Shown here piece after piece: positions 1 to 5,153 of a stretch of 6,403 nucleotides of DNA. Position numbers and translations under genes: made by a program. Source of the stretch: Planktotalea sp. GTDB lineage: Bacteria > Pseudomonadota > Alphaproteobacteria > Rhodobacterales > Rhodobacteraceae. Location of the stretch: contig JAHEGL010000125.1 in the NCBI GenBank assembly GCA_024645145.1, positions 1 through 6,403 of the forward strand. The letters run 5' to 3'. Below the pieces are notes generated by a model. The model searched no databases, was not told where the DNA came from, and worked only from the letters and a program-made list of their open reading frames with translations. Within the stretch, counting starts at the first letter, position 1; the number at the start of each line of letters is the position of its first letter.

Positions 1-386
1 GCAGAGCCAGGAAAGAGCTTGCCGCGAAAATCGACGCGCAAGCCGTAACACATGATAGGTACCCTCAAGTCGTCGACCGCGCGCGTGAGCTGCCAAACGT
101 GGTCTTCTGATAAAAACTGTGCTTCGTCAATGAACACACACGCACAAGGGCCTTGTGCCATACGTGTTGCAAGTTTTTCGTAAAGATCATCCGTGTCATC
201 AAACGTATCAGCATCTTTGCCGATCCCAATTCGGCTTGCGATACGGCCATCCCCAGCGCGGTTGTCAAAACGCGCCGTCAACAAATGTACGTTCATGCCT
301 GACTCAATATAGTTGTGGGCGGCTTGAAGCAGGACAGTCGATTTGCCCGCGTTCATTGTTGAATAGTGGAAATACAGTTTGGCCAT
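1..386 (-). CDS. tdk: Thymidine kinase, N-terminal part (cut by the window edge)
   Basis: This enzyme phosphorylates thymidine to dTMP with ATP in the pyrimidine salvage pathway and acts in the cytosol. The 128 full codons visible show a Walker A P-loop, STMNAGKST, at residues 9-17. The DEAQF motif is at residues 87-91, where E88 is the expected catalytic base. The conserved stretch YGLRVDFRGKLFPGS is at residues 114-128. The start MAKLYF matches the usual start of E. coli-type Tdk (MAQLYF). Family members are about 190-205 residues, so roughly the last third, including the C-terminal zinc-binding cysteines, lies beyond base 1. No good Shine-Dalgarno sequence is seen before the ATG, which is unusual for this window. 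No in-frame upstream alternative start was found before a stop. A minus-strand terminator lies 55 bp upstream of the start (see 441-489), so expression may be attenuated. The family assignment is firm. Confidence 0.95.
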   Translation of the reverse strand, partial: MAKLYFHYSTMNAGKSTVLLQAAHNYIESGMNVHLLTARFDNRAGDGRIASRIGIGKDADTFDDTDDLYEKLATRMAQGPCACVFIDEAQFLSEDHVWQLTRAVDDLRVPIMCYGLRVDFRGKLFPGS

Positions 387-440
387 ACGTGCGTTTTGCC
401 CAAAGCTGCGGGCACTGACAAGTCGGCTTTGTAGCCCAGC

Positions 441-489
441 AAAAAACAAAAGGGCGTGTAAAGCAGAAACCTCTGACCCTCACACGCCC
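441..489 (-). terminator. Intrinsic terminator reading on the minus strand, upstream of tdk
   Basis: Read on the minus strand, arms GGGCGTGT (489-482) and ACACGCCC (459-452) pair perfectly over 8 bp. They enclose a small inner hairpin (CAGA at 475-472 with TCTG at 467-464). The 3' arm is followed at once by TTTTGTTTTTT (451-441). The plus strand has no T-run after the hairpin, so it works in one direction only. No minus-strand gene ends here: the next one, tdk, starts downstream at 386. It therefore ends either a non-coding transcript or an attenuated tdk leader. Confidence 0.6.
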
Positions 490-512
490 AATACTCATGA
501 CACCAACTTTGA

Positions 513-541
513 CGACCCACCGCAGAAAGCGTTTTGGGTCG
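513..541. repeat. Nested inverted repeat (stem-loop)
   Basis: CGACCCA (513-519) pairs with TGGGTCG (535-541), and inside it CGC (521-523) pairs with GCG (529-531) around a 5-nt loop. It is the strongest hairpin between the tdk terminator and the next gene. It has no T-run on either side, so it is not a terminator by itself. Confidence 0.5.
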
Positions 542-556
542 CCCTCTTTGGTTTAC

Positions 557-572
557 ACCCTAAACTTAGGGT
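557..572. promoter_or_regulatory. 16-bp perfect dyad, possible operator
   Basis: ACCCTAA and TTAGGGT are perfect 7-bp inverted repeats separated by AC. The 2-nt spacer makes a poor RNA loop, so a protein-binding dyad is at least as likely. It lies in the gap shared by tdk and the putative helix-turn-helix gene at 699. The octamer GGTTTACA overlaps its left edge (550-557) and recurs at 608-615. The binding protein is unknown. Confidence 0.35.
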
Positions 573-621
573 CACTCGTTACTCACACGCTCTGAAAATA
601 TCAGAACGGTTTACAAATCTC

Positions 622-651
622 ACATTCCCGCTAAGTGATGCATGGGAATGT
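622..651. repeat. Stem-loop 48 bp before the HTH-like gene
   Basis: ACATTCCC (622-629) and GGGAATGT (644-651) are perfect 8-bp inverted repeats around a 14-nt loop. If the plus-strand gene is transcribed from the weak TTTACA (610-615) / TAAGTG (632-637) pair, this element overlaps the promoter and would suit an operator. On the minus strand it would be the first hairpin of the candidate RNA. Confidence 0.35.
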
Positions 652-698
652 AATTAAGGACTTCCCCCTAAAGGTTTTGGCGGAATTGGGGATGCGGT

Positions 699-1157
699 AT
701 GGCCGGAGTTGGCAGCTATCTAAAAAAGCATACGGAAGCTTTGGTGAAAGACGTTGGCATCGAGCCAGCTTGCGAGCTTACCGGAAAATCCAAAGCGACA
801 CTTGGGCGTTACTACTCAGATAATGATGAGCACGCGGACCGCTTTATGCCGGTCGACGCGGTTGCTGCATTGGAAGAAGCCGCATCTTACCCGCATGTGA
901 CAGCAGCGCTGGCAGAATTGAAGGGAATTACCCTGTCATTTGACGAACGTCGCAAGAATTCAAGTGACAAAGACGTTGTGAATCAAGACGTTATCGCCCT
1001 TAGTCAGCGATTTGCTATGTTGATGGCTGAATACAATCTATCTATCGAAGATGGCGTCATCACGATGAATGAGGCAAAGCGCTTGTTGAAAGAAACAGTC
1101 GCGATCCAGCAGGTTCTGATTGATATGAAGTTGCACTTGGAAGACGAACACACTTAA
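699..1157 (+). CDS. Putative helix-turn-helix protein, resembling phage CII-type regulators
   Basis: This 152-residue protein is cytosolic, with no signal peptide or membrane segment. Residues 18-40 (DVGIEPACELTGKSKATLGRYYS) read like a helix-turn-helix, followed by MPVDAVAALEEAASYPHVTAALAEL. That arrangement recalls phage regulatory CII-like proteins of alphaproteobacteria, where a short DNA-binding unit checks for a gene context and a helical tail allows oligomer formation. Residues 85-95 are a charged linker. Residues 96-149 are two long amphipathic helices, probably for self-association. The ATG at 699 follows TTGGGGA with about 8 bases of spacing, and no better start is seen. The upstream gap is full of dyads, which would suit autoregulation. 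It stands alone, with no phage genes beside it, so a resident regulator is more likely than a prophage remnant. The family call is from memory and is moderate to weak; that this is a real gene is more certain. Confidence 0.7.
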   Translation: MAGVGSYLKKHTEALVKDVGIEPACELTGKSKATLGRYYSDNDEHADRFMPVDAVAALEEAASYPHVTAALAELKGITLSFDERRKNSSDKDVVNQDVIALSQRFAMLMAEYNLSIEDGVITMNEAKRLLKETVAIQQVLIDMKLHLEDEHT

Positions 1158-1182
1158 GCGCTCCCTTCGAAATTCAATAAAT

Positions 1183-1223
1183 AAAAAAAGGCCCCGATCT
1201 GGTGATCGGGGCCTTTTTATTTT
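1183..1223. terminator. Bidirectional intrinsic terminator between convergent genes
   Basis: GGCCCCGATC (1190-1199) and GATCGGGGCC (1204-1213) form a perfect 10-bp stem around the loop TGGT. Seven A lie to the left (1183-1189) and TTTTTATTTT to the right (1214-1223). It can therefore end the plus-strand gene at 1157 and the minus-strand phaB transcript ending at 1238. Confidence 0.92.
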
Positions 1224-1237
1224 AGGATAGAACGCGT

Positions 1238-1960
1238 TCAGACGAAGAACTGTGCGCCGTTCGCTGAAATCGTCGAGCCATTGATAAAACCCGAATCGTC
1301 AGATGCAAGGAACGCAACGCAGCGCGCGATTTCCTCTGGCTCACCAAGGCGACCTGCTGGGATTTGACTGATGATGCTGTCGCGCACTTTTTCAGGAACT
1401 GCCATAACCATTTCCGTCGCAATGTAGCCCGGGCATATTGCGTTTGCCGTAATGCCTGCGCGTGCGCCTTCTTGCGCTAGGGACTTCACAATGCCTAAGT
1501 CGCCAGCTTTTGTTGCCGCGTAGTTCACTTGTGCGAACTGACCTTTTTGACCGTTGATCGAAGAAATCACGATAACGCGGCCAAACTTGTTTTCACGCAT
1601 GGAGGGCCAGATCGGGTGAACCGTGTTGAAAACGCCTGTCAGGTTGGTGTCGATCACCTGGTTCCACATTTCTGGTGTCATTTTGTGGAAAGGGGCGTCT
1701 TTGGTGATGCCAGCGTTCGCAACGACAACTTCGATCGCGCCGAGATCAGCGGTGACCTGAGCGATGCCCGCTGAGCTTTCTTCGTAGCTTGCGACATTCC
1801 ACTTGTAGGTTTTGATCCCAGTTTCCGCCGTGAATGCGGCCGCGGCTTCGTCGTTGCCCGCGTATGTGGCTGCGACTGTGAAGCCGTCTGCCTGAAGTTT
1901 TTTAGAAATAGCAGCGCCGATGCCGCGTGAACCGCCTGTGACGAGTGCAACTCTTGCCAT
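1238..1960 (-). CDS. phaB: Acetoacetyl-CoA reductase (NADPH-dependent)
   Basis: PhaB reduces acetoacetyl-CoA to (R)-3-hydroxybutyryl-CoA with NADPH, the second step of polyhydroxybutyrate synthesis, in the cytosol. The 240-residue protein is a classical short-chain dehydrogenase. It has the Rossmann motif TGGSRGIG at residues 8-15 and NAG at 82-84. The catalytic set is N106, S134, Y147 and K151. The segment ISSINGQKGQFAQVNYAATKAG (residues 132-153) is diagnostic of PhaB rather than the related FabG. The length matches the family (about 240-246). The start at 1960 is chosen because MARVALVTGG begins the fold and GGAGA (1972-1968) lies 7 bases upstream; an in-frame extension to 1981 has no better signal. 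It follows phaA in the same direction, 128 bp downstream, and may share its transcript and also have its own promoter. The call is firm. Confidence 0.96.
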   Translation of the reverse strand: MARVALVTGGSRGIGAAISKKLQADGFTVAATYAGNDEAAAAFTAETGIKTYKWNVASYEESSAGIAQVTADLGAIEVVVANAGITKDAPFHKMTPEMWNQVIDTNLTGVFNTVHPIWPSMRENKFGRVIVISSINGQKGQFAQVNYAATKAGDLGIVKSLAQEGARAGITANAICPGYIATEMVMAVPEKVRDSIISQIPAGRLGEPEEIARCVAFLASDDSGFINGSTISANGAQFFV

Positions 1961-1986
1961 GATGTAGTCTCCAATTATCAATTACG

Positions 1987-2005
1987 TCAGTAATCTTATT
2001 ACTGA
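1987..2005. promoter_or_regulatory. 19-bp perfect dyad in the phaB leader
   Basis: TCAGTAAT and ATTACTGA are perfect 8-bp inverted repeats separated by CTT. It overlaps the possible -10 box of a phaB promoter, so a bound protein would block transcription. It lacks the CTGC/GCAG repeats I associate with PhaR operators, so the binder is unknown. Confidence 0.45.
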
Positions 2006-2024
2006 TCAAGATAGAATTTAGCAA
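1996..2024 (-). promoter_or_regulatory. Possible sigma-70 type promoter for phaB
   Basis: On the minus strand, TTGCTA (2024-2019) and TAATAA (2001-1996) are separated by 17 bases. They lie 36 bp before the phaB start, with the dyad at 1987-2005 covering the -10 box. The boxes are imperfect and the stretch is AT-rich, so this is a suggestion only. Confidence 0.35.
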
Positions 2025-2053
2025 TAATGTTTCGTGATGGATTTTGAGGGTTG

Positions 2054-2081
2054 TGTGAGGGAGGCTTGATCCTCCCTCACA
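2054..2081. terminator. Stem-loop just after phaA, no U-tract
   Basis: TGTGAGGGAGG (2054-2064) and CCTCCCTCACA (2071-2081) form a perfect 11-bp stem with a 6-nt loop, 7 bases past the phaA stop. On the phaA transcript it is followed by CAACCCTC, with no run of U. It is therefore more likely a partial terminator or an mRNA-end stabiliser between phaA and phaB than a full intrinsic terminator. It may set the ratio of the two messages. Confidence 0.6.
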
Positions 2082-2088
2082 TCGTTAT

Positions 2089-3264
2089 TTATGCACGCTC
2101 GAGGCACATAGCGACGCCCATGCCGCCGCCGATGCAAAGCGTTGCGAGACCTTTTTTCGCATCGCGACGCTTCATTTCGAACAAAAGCGTGTTGAGGATA
2201 CGCGCACCAGACGCGCCGATTGGGTGACCAATCGCGATTGCGCCGCCGTTTACGTTTACGACCTCAGGGTTCCAACCCATGTCCTTGTTGACGGCACAAG
2301 CTTGCGCAGCAAACGCTTCATTCGCCTCAACAAGATCAAGATCTTCCGCTTTCCAGCCAGCTTTTTCCAAAGCTTTGCGGGATGCGTGGATCGGGCCAAC
2401 ACCCATAATGGACGGATCAAGTCCCGCGGTTGCATAGGATGCGATGCGCGCGAGTGGCTCGATACCGCGTTTCTCTGCTTCATCCGCAGTCATCAGCAAT
2501 GCACCTGCCGCTCCGTCGTTTAGACCAGACGCGTTTGCTGCTGTGACGGAACCGTCTTTGGTAAATGCTGGGCGCATTTTTGCCATTGCTTCAAGGTTTG
2601 CGCCGTGGCGTATGTACTCGTCGCTATCGACAATGATGTCGCCCTTGCGTGTCTTGACGACAAAAGGAACGATCTCATCCGCAAATTTGCCAGCTTTCTG
2701 CGCAGCTTCTGCTTTGTTCTGGGAGGAGACAGCGAACTGGTCCTGCATATCACGGCTAATCTGCCATTTTTCAGCAACGTTTTCCGCTGTTTGGCCCATG
2801 TGATAGCCGTTGAACGCGTCCCAAAGTCCATCGCGGATCATGCTGTCGATGTACTTCATGTCACCCATTTTGTGACCTGCGCGCAGATGCGCGACGTGGG
2901 GGCTTAAGGACATGTTTTCTTGACCACCTGCGGCAACAATGTTCGCATCACCAAGCTGGATGTGTTGCGCAGCAAGCGCGACAGCGCGAAGACCGGAACC
3001 ACAAACCTGGTTAATGGACCAAGCCGAAGATTCGATGGGCAAGCCTGCATTTACGTGCGCTTGGCGTGCTGGGTTTTGTCCTTGGCCTGCGGTCAGAACC
3101 TGACCGAGAATTGTTTCGGAGACGTCGGCAGCGTCGATGCCTGCGCGCTTAACAAGGCCTTTCAACATCGTTGCACCCAAATCATGTGCAGGCGTATTTG
3201 CGAAGGAACCCGTGAAGCTGCCAACGGCAGTCCGAGCGGCGGAGGCGATTACAATATTTGTCAT
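2089..3264 (-). CDS. phaA: Acetyl-CoA acetyltransferase (beta-ketothiolase)
   Basis: PhaA condenses two acetyl-CoA into acetoacetyl-CoA, the first step of polyhydroxybutyrate synthesis, and can also run in the thiolytic direction. The 391-residue protein matches the biosynthetic thiolase family in length and motifs. The nucleophile is C88 in [18 protein letters not shown] is at residues 315-319. H347 is in [16 protein letters not shown] (340-355), and the second cysteine is C377 in CIGGGMG. These correspond to C89, N316, H348 and C378 of the Zoogloea enzyme. The start at 3264 is chosen because [17 protein letters not shown] is the usual N-terminus and AGAGGG (3274-3269) lies 4 bases upstream. 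A longer in-frame reading from 3351 adds 29 residues with no thiolase similarity. It lies upstream of phaB. No strong promoter was found in the 190 bp before it. Confidence 0.96.
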   Translation of the reverse strand: MTNIVIASAARTAVGSFTGSFANTPAHDLGATMLKGLVKRAGIDAADVSETILGQVLTAGQGQNPARQAHVNAGLPIESSAWSINQVCGSGLRAVALAAQHIQLGDANIVAAGGQENMSLSPHVAHLRAGHKMGDMKYIDSMIRDGLWDAFNGYHMGQTAENVAEKWQISRDMQDQFAVSSQNKAEAAQKAGKFADEIVPFVVKTRKGDIIVDSDEYIRHGANLEAMAKMRPAFTKDGSVTAANASGLNDGAAGALLMTADEAEKRGIEPLARIASYATAGLDPSIMGVGPIHASRKALEKAGWKAEDLDLVEANEAFAAQACAVNKDMGWNPEVVNVNGGAIAIGHPIGASGARILNTLLFEMKRRDAKKGLATLCIGGGMGVAMCLERA

Positions 3265-3296
3265 ATGACCCTCTGTCTTTTTGTGGCGAAGAATTC

Positions 3297-3311
3297 TGTC
3301 ACAAAGTAACA
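3297..3311. promoter_or_regulatory. Near-perfect 15-bp dyad upstream of phaA
   Basis: TGTCAC and GTAACA are 6-bp inverted repeats with one mismatch, separated by AAA, 33 bp before the phaA start. It could be a regulator site for the pha genes, but short imperfect dyads are common. Nothing else stands out in the gap at 3265-3454. Confidence 0.2.
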
Positions 3312-3454
3312 AATGCCAAATTGCTTGAGCATCTACTACGTGCGTGTCCATCTTTCCGCCGCGTCAATAGCCTGTGCAAGGGTCGCGTGTAAACTGTCAG
3401 GGTGTCTCAGCCAAAAGCATATGGGCAGGGTTGAGCATTTTGCATGGCTTGGGT

Positions 3455-4291
3455 TTAGGCACTGGCGCGCAATGCTGTTGTGTTTTCTTCCCAAGGTGGG
3501 CGAACCGTCGGCGCACCGAAATAGTAACCTTGCAAGCAGTCAATTCCATTTTCGGCGAGGAAAGTTGCATCGTCACTATTTTCGACAAACTCGGCGACGG
3601 TGAACATGTCAAAGTGCTGGGCAATAGAGGCTAACGCGCGCACCAAAACTTGATTATCAGGGTTGTGGGCGATTCCACGGATAAACTGCCCATCAATCTT
3701 GATCATGTCGAAGTAGAAATCCCGCAGGTATCGGAAAGACGTATATCCAGCACCAAAGTTGTCGAGCGCAAAGCAAACGCCCCGCTCTTGCAGATCGGCC
3801 ATGAACGCAATGACAAGTTCTGGCACAAGTATCGCGGAGGTTTCTGTGATTTCCATTATCAAACGTTCACCGAGCGTTGGATCATTTCGTAGGTTGCGAT
3901 CAAGGACACGTTTCCAACGACCGTACCCAATAGAGCGTGCGGACATATTGATTGAAAGTCGCAAGGTCGGGTTCTTACGAAGTGCGCGCAGGCCCTTTTC
4001 CAGAGCGAGGCAATCAACAATGCGCCCCATTTCTGTTTCTTCAATCACGTTGATAAATTCACGCGCAGGAATGATACGACCGGTTTCATCCAAAACACGA
4101 ATGAGCCCTTCGTAAAAAGCCACGCCACCTGTGCTGGCCATGATCGGCTGATAGGCAAGCATTACTTGCTTATGCTCAAGCGCAGAGCGTACCATTTCAA
4201 GGGTAGAGCGATCGCGTTGGTTCACCGCCGCAGAGAGCGGGTCATTATAGCTGTGTGGATCAAGCTGGCCACGTTTGCGATTTTGCGTCAT
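3455..4291 (-). CDS. EAL-domain protein, probable cyclic-di-GMP effector or weak phosphodiesterase
   Basis: EAL domains hydrolyse or bind the second messenger cyclic-di-GMP. The 278-residue protein is a stand-alone EAL domain (about residues 35-268) with no GGDEF, PAS, receiver or membrane part. The signature reads EGL (61-63) in place of EAL. Other site residues are present: N115, E147 in MEITET, D177, K198 in KID, E234 in AEFVE, and Q254 in LQGYYFGAP. The usual DD pair of the metal site is D177-N178, so one acidic ligand is replaced by asparagine; this may weaken or abolish catalysis while keeping ligand binding. Start at 4291: AAGGGGA (4303-4297) lies 5 bases upstream of this ATG. The ATG at 4312 lacks such a site. 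It runs in the same direction as phaA, ending 190 bp before it, and diverges from tag. The substrate family is firm; the activity is not. Confidence 0.9.
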   Translation of the reverse strand: MTQNRKRGQLDPHSYNDPLSAAVNQRDRSTLEMVRSALEHKQVMLAYQPIMASTGGVAFYEGLIRVLDETGRIIPAREFINVIEETEMGRIVDCLALEKGLRALRKNPTLRLSINMSARSIGYGRWKRVLDRNLRNDPTLGERLIMEITETSAILVPELVIAFMADLQERGVCFALDNFGAGYTSFRYLRDFYFDMIKIDGQFIRGIAHNPDNQVLVRALASIAQHFDMFTVAEFVENSDDATFLAENGIDCLQGYYFGAPTVRPPWEENTTALRASA

Positions 4292-4360
4292 TTCAGTCCC
4301 CTTGAAAATCAAGTGAGTGATAAGCGCGAAACATCTAACAATAGATTAATATTCCCATTT

Positions 4361-4381
4361 TGTTCTAATTTGATTAGAACA
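4361..4381. promoter_or_regulatory. Perfect 21-bp dyad in the tag/EAL divergent region
   Basis: TGTTCTAAT (4361-4369) and ATTAGAACA (4373-4381) are perfect 9-bp inverted repeats separated by TTG. The element ends 29 bp before the tag ATG and is about 70 bp from the EAL start, so a bound regulator could control either gene. It is not the alphaproteobacterial LexA box (direct GTTC repeats seven bases apart). A smaller dyad, ATCTA/TAGAT, is at 4333-4346. Confidence 0.55.
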
Positions 4382-4410
4382 GAAGGTGATTTTGATTGTG
4401 GGGTATTGAG

Positions 4411-4983
4411 ATGGGTGAAATCTGTGGCTGGGCCGGGTCTGAAGAGATTTACGTTCATTATCACGATACTGACTGGGGTGTTCCGGAGTATGACAGCCGT
4501 GCGCTTTGGGAGAAGTTGATCCTTGATGGGTTCCAAGCTGGGCTGAGTTGGATCACCATCTTGAAAAAACGAGAGAATTTTCGGGAAGCGTTTGCTGAAT
4601 TTGAACCAAACATTATAGCAGGTTGGGGCGAAGACGACATCGAGCGCCTATTGCAAAACCCAGGTATCATTCGCCATCGCGGAAAGATTGCAGCGACAAT
4701 AACCAACGCGCGTGTTTGGCAAAGTATCGAGCAAGAGCAAGGGTTTGATCGCTATCTATGGGATTTTGTAGGCGGTGCACCGATCCAGAATACTTGGCGT
4801 ACACTTGATGAGGTGCCGCCGTTCACAGAATTGTCCACAAAAGTTTCAAAAGACCTTAAGAAACGTGGCTTCAAGTTTTGCGGACCCACGATTGTTTATG
4901 CCTTTATGGAAGCGGTTGGCATGGTAAATGATCACCTTGTGACGTGCCCGCGGCACGAAGCAGTGAAAAAGCTGGCGCGCTAG
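4411..4983 (+). CDS. tag: DNA-3-methyladenine glycosylase I
   Basis: Tag removes 3-methyladenine from alkylated DNA as the first step of base excision repair. The 190-residue protein matches E. coli Tag in length and along its whole span. CGW is at residues 5-7, YHDTDWGVPE at 17-26, GFQAGLSWITILKKRENFR at 40-58, GIIRHRGKI at 85-93 and KKRGFKFCGPT at 150-160. The zinc site is C5, H18, H175 and C179. Aromatic pocket residues Y17 and W47 are present. The base-binding glutamate of E. coli (E38) is aspartate here (D39). The ATG at 4411 is preferred because it puts the family's N-terminal CGW at residue 5, with GGGG (4400-4403) 7 bases upstream. An in-frame TTG at 4396 has a better-looking site (AGAAGG at 4381-4386) and would add five residues. 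It diverges from the EAL gene, with a strong dyad in between. Confidence 0.95.
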   Translation: MGEICGWAGSEEIYVHYHDTDWGVPEYDSRALWEKLILDGFQAGLSWITILKKRENFREAFAEFEPNIIAGWGEDDIERLLQNPGIIRHRGKIAATITNARVWQSIEQEQGFDRYLWDFVGGAPIQNTWRTLDEVPPFTELSTKVSKDLKKRGFKFCGPTIVYAFMEAVGMVNDHLVTCPRHEAVKKLAR

Positions 4984-4995
4984 GTCAGTGAGCTG

Positions 4996-5024
4996 TTGAC
5001 TCACTCATACCCCCTCTGTATGCG
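4996..5024 (+). promoter_or_regulatory. Probable promoter of rpsD
   Basis: TTGACT (4996-5001) and TATGCG (5019-5024) are 17 bases apart. Transcription would begin near 5031 and give a leader of about 120 bases before the GTG start. The -35 box overlaps a weak 6-bp hairpin (4987-4992 with 5000-5005) just after tag. The -10 box is a modest match. Confidence 0.4.
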
Positions 5025-5043
5025 CCCCTTCATTGGTGTTGGT

Positions 5044-5102
5044 GGCCCCCGCAAGGGGATGCCTGTCGGGACGCGCTCTGTTTATACCTTCACGTATAGA
5101 GC
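5044..5102 (+). promoter_or_regulatory. Two stem-loops in the rpsD leader
   Basis: Hairpin 1: GGCCCCC (5044-5050) pairs with GGGG (5055-5058) and GCC (5061-5063), closing a GCAA loop of the GNRA class with an AU bulge. Hairpin 2: GCTCT (5075-5079) pairs with AGAGC (5098-5102), and ATAC (5084-5087) with GTAT (5094-5097), leaving a 4-base bulge. Neither is followed by a T-run. They could form a binding site for S4 upstream of the hairpin at the ribosome binding site. Confidence 0.4.
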
Positions 5103-5108
5103 AAATCC

Positions 5109-5145
5109 AAAGGACAGCACCTTTCAAAATTGAAACTTGAAAGGA
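5109..5145 (+). promoter_or_regulatory. Hairpin that buries the rpsD ribosome binding site
   Basis: CCTTTCAA (5120-5127) pairs perfectly over 8 bp with TTGAAAGG (5137-5144), around a 9-nt loop. The 3' arm holds the Shine-Dalgarno sequence GAAAGGA (5139-5145), 8 bases before the GTG start. The same 5' arm could instead pair with AAAGG at 5109-5113 or with the decoy TTGAAA at 5130-5135, either of which would free the site. This points to translational control of rpsD, most simply by its own product S4. It is inferred from pairing alone. Confidence 0.55.
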
Positions 5146-5153
5146 TCCAGATT

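Larger units (their letters stand above)
441..651 (-). ncRNA. Candidate structured small RNA or tdk leader
   Basis: This covers most of the 312-bp gap between tdk and the gene at 699, and no convincing protein gene is seen in it. Read on the minus strand, the stretch has successive inverted repeats. The 644-651/622-629 pair has 8-bp arms and a 14-nt loop. The 601-605/591-595 pair has 5-bp arms. The 566-572/557-563 pair has 7-bp arms with a 2-nt spacer. The 535-541/513-519 pair has 7-bp arms with an inner GCG/CGC stem. The terminator at 489-452 with its U-tract comes last. A run of stem-loops closed by a terminator is what a small RNA or regulated leader looks like. It matches no RNA family I recognise (not tRNA, SRP RNA, tmRNA or 6S as far as I can tell). 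No clear minus-strand promoter was found, and some of the repeats may instead be operators for the plus-strand gene. The 5' end is a guess. Confidence 0.25.

Noticed and set aside
1961..1981. In-frame extension of phaB by 7 residues
   Set aside because: GGAGA sits correctly for the ATG at 1960, and short-chain reductases of this type begin right at the Rossmann strand.
2224..2523. Long open frames on the plus strand opposite phaA (also 2444-2803 and 2920-3309)
   Set aside because: They mirror the codons of a clearly real thiolase and have no recognisable domains or start signals.
3265..3351. In-frame N-terminal extension of phaA by 29 residues
   Set aside because: The added residues have no thiolase similarity, and the ATG at 3264 has its own Shine-Dalgarno sequence and gives the family N-terminus.
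4362..4380. LexA/SOS box upstream of tag
   Set aside because: The alphaproteobacterial box is a direct GTTC repeat with 7 bases between; here GTTC and GAAC are inverted with 11 bases between.
4987..5005. Terminator of tag from the AGTGAG/CTCACT hairpin
   Set aside because: The stem is only 6 bp with a 7-nt loop and no T-run, and it overlaps the likely rpsD -35 box.
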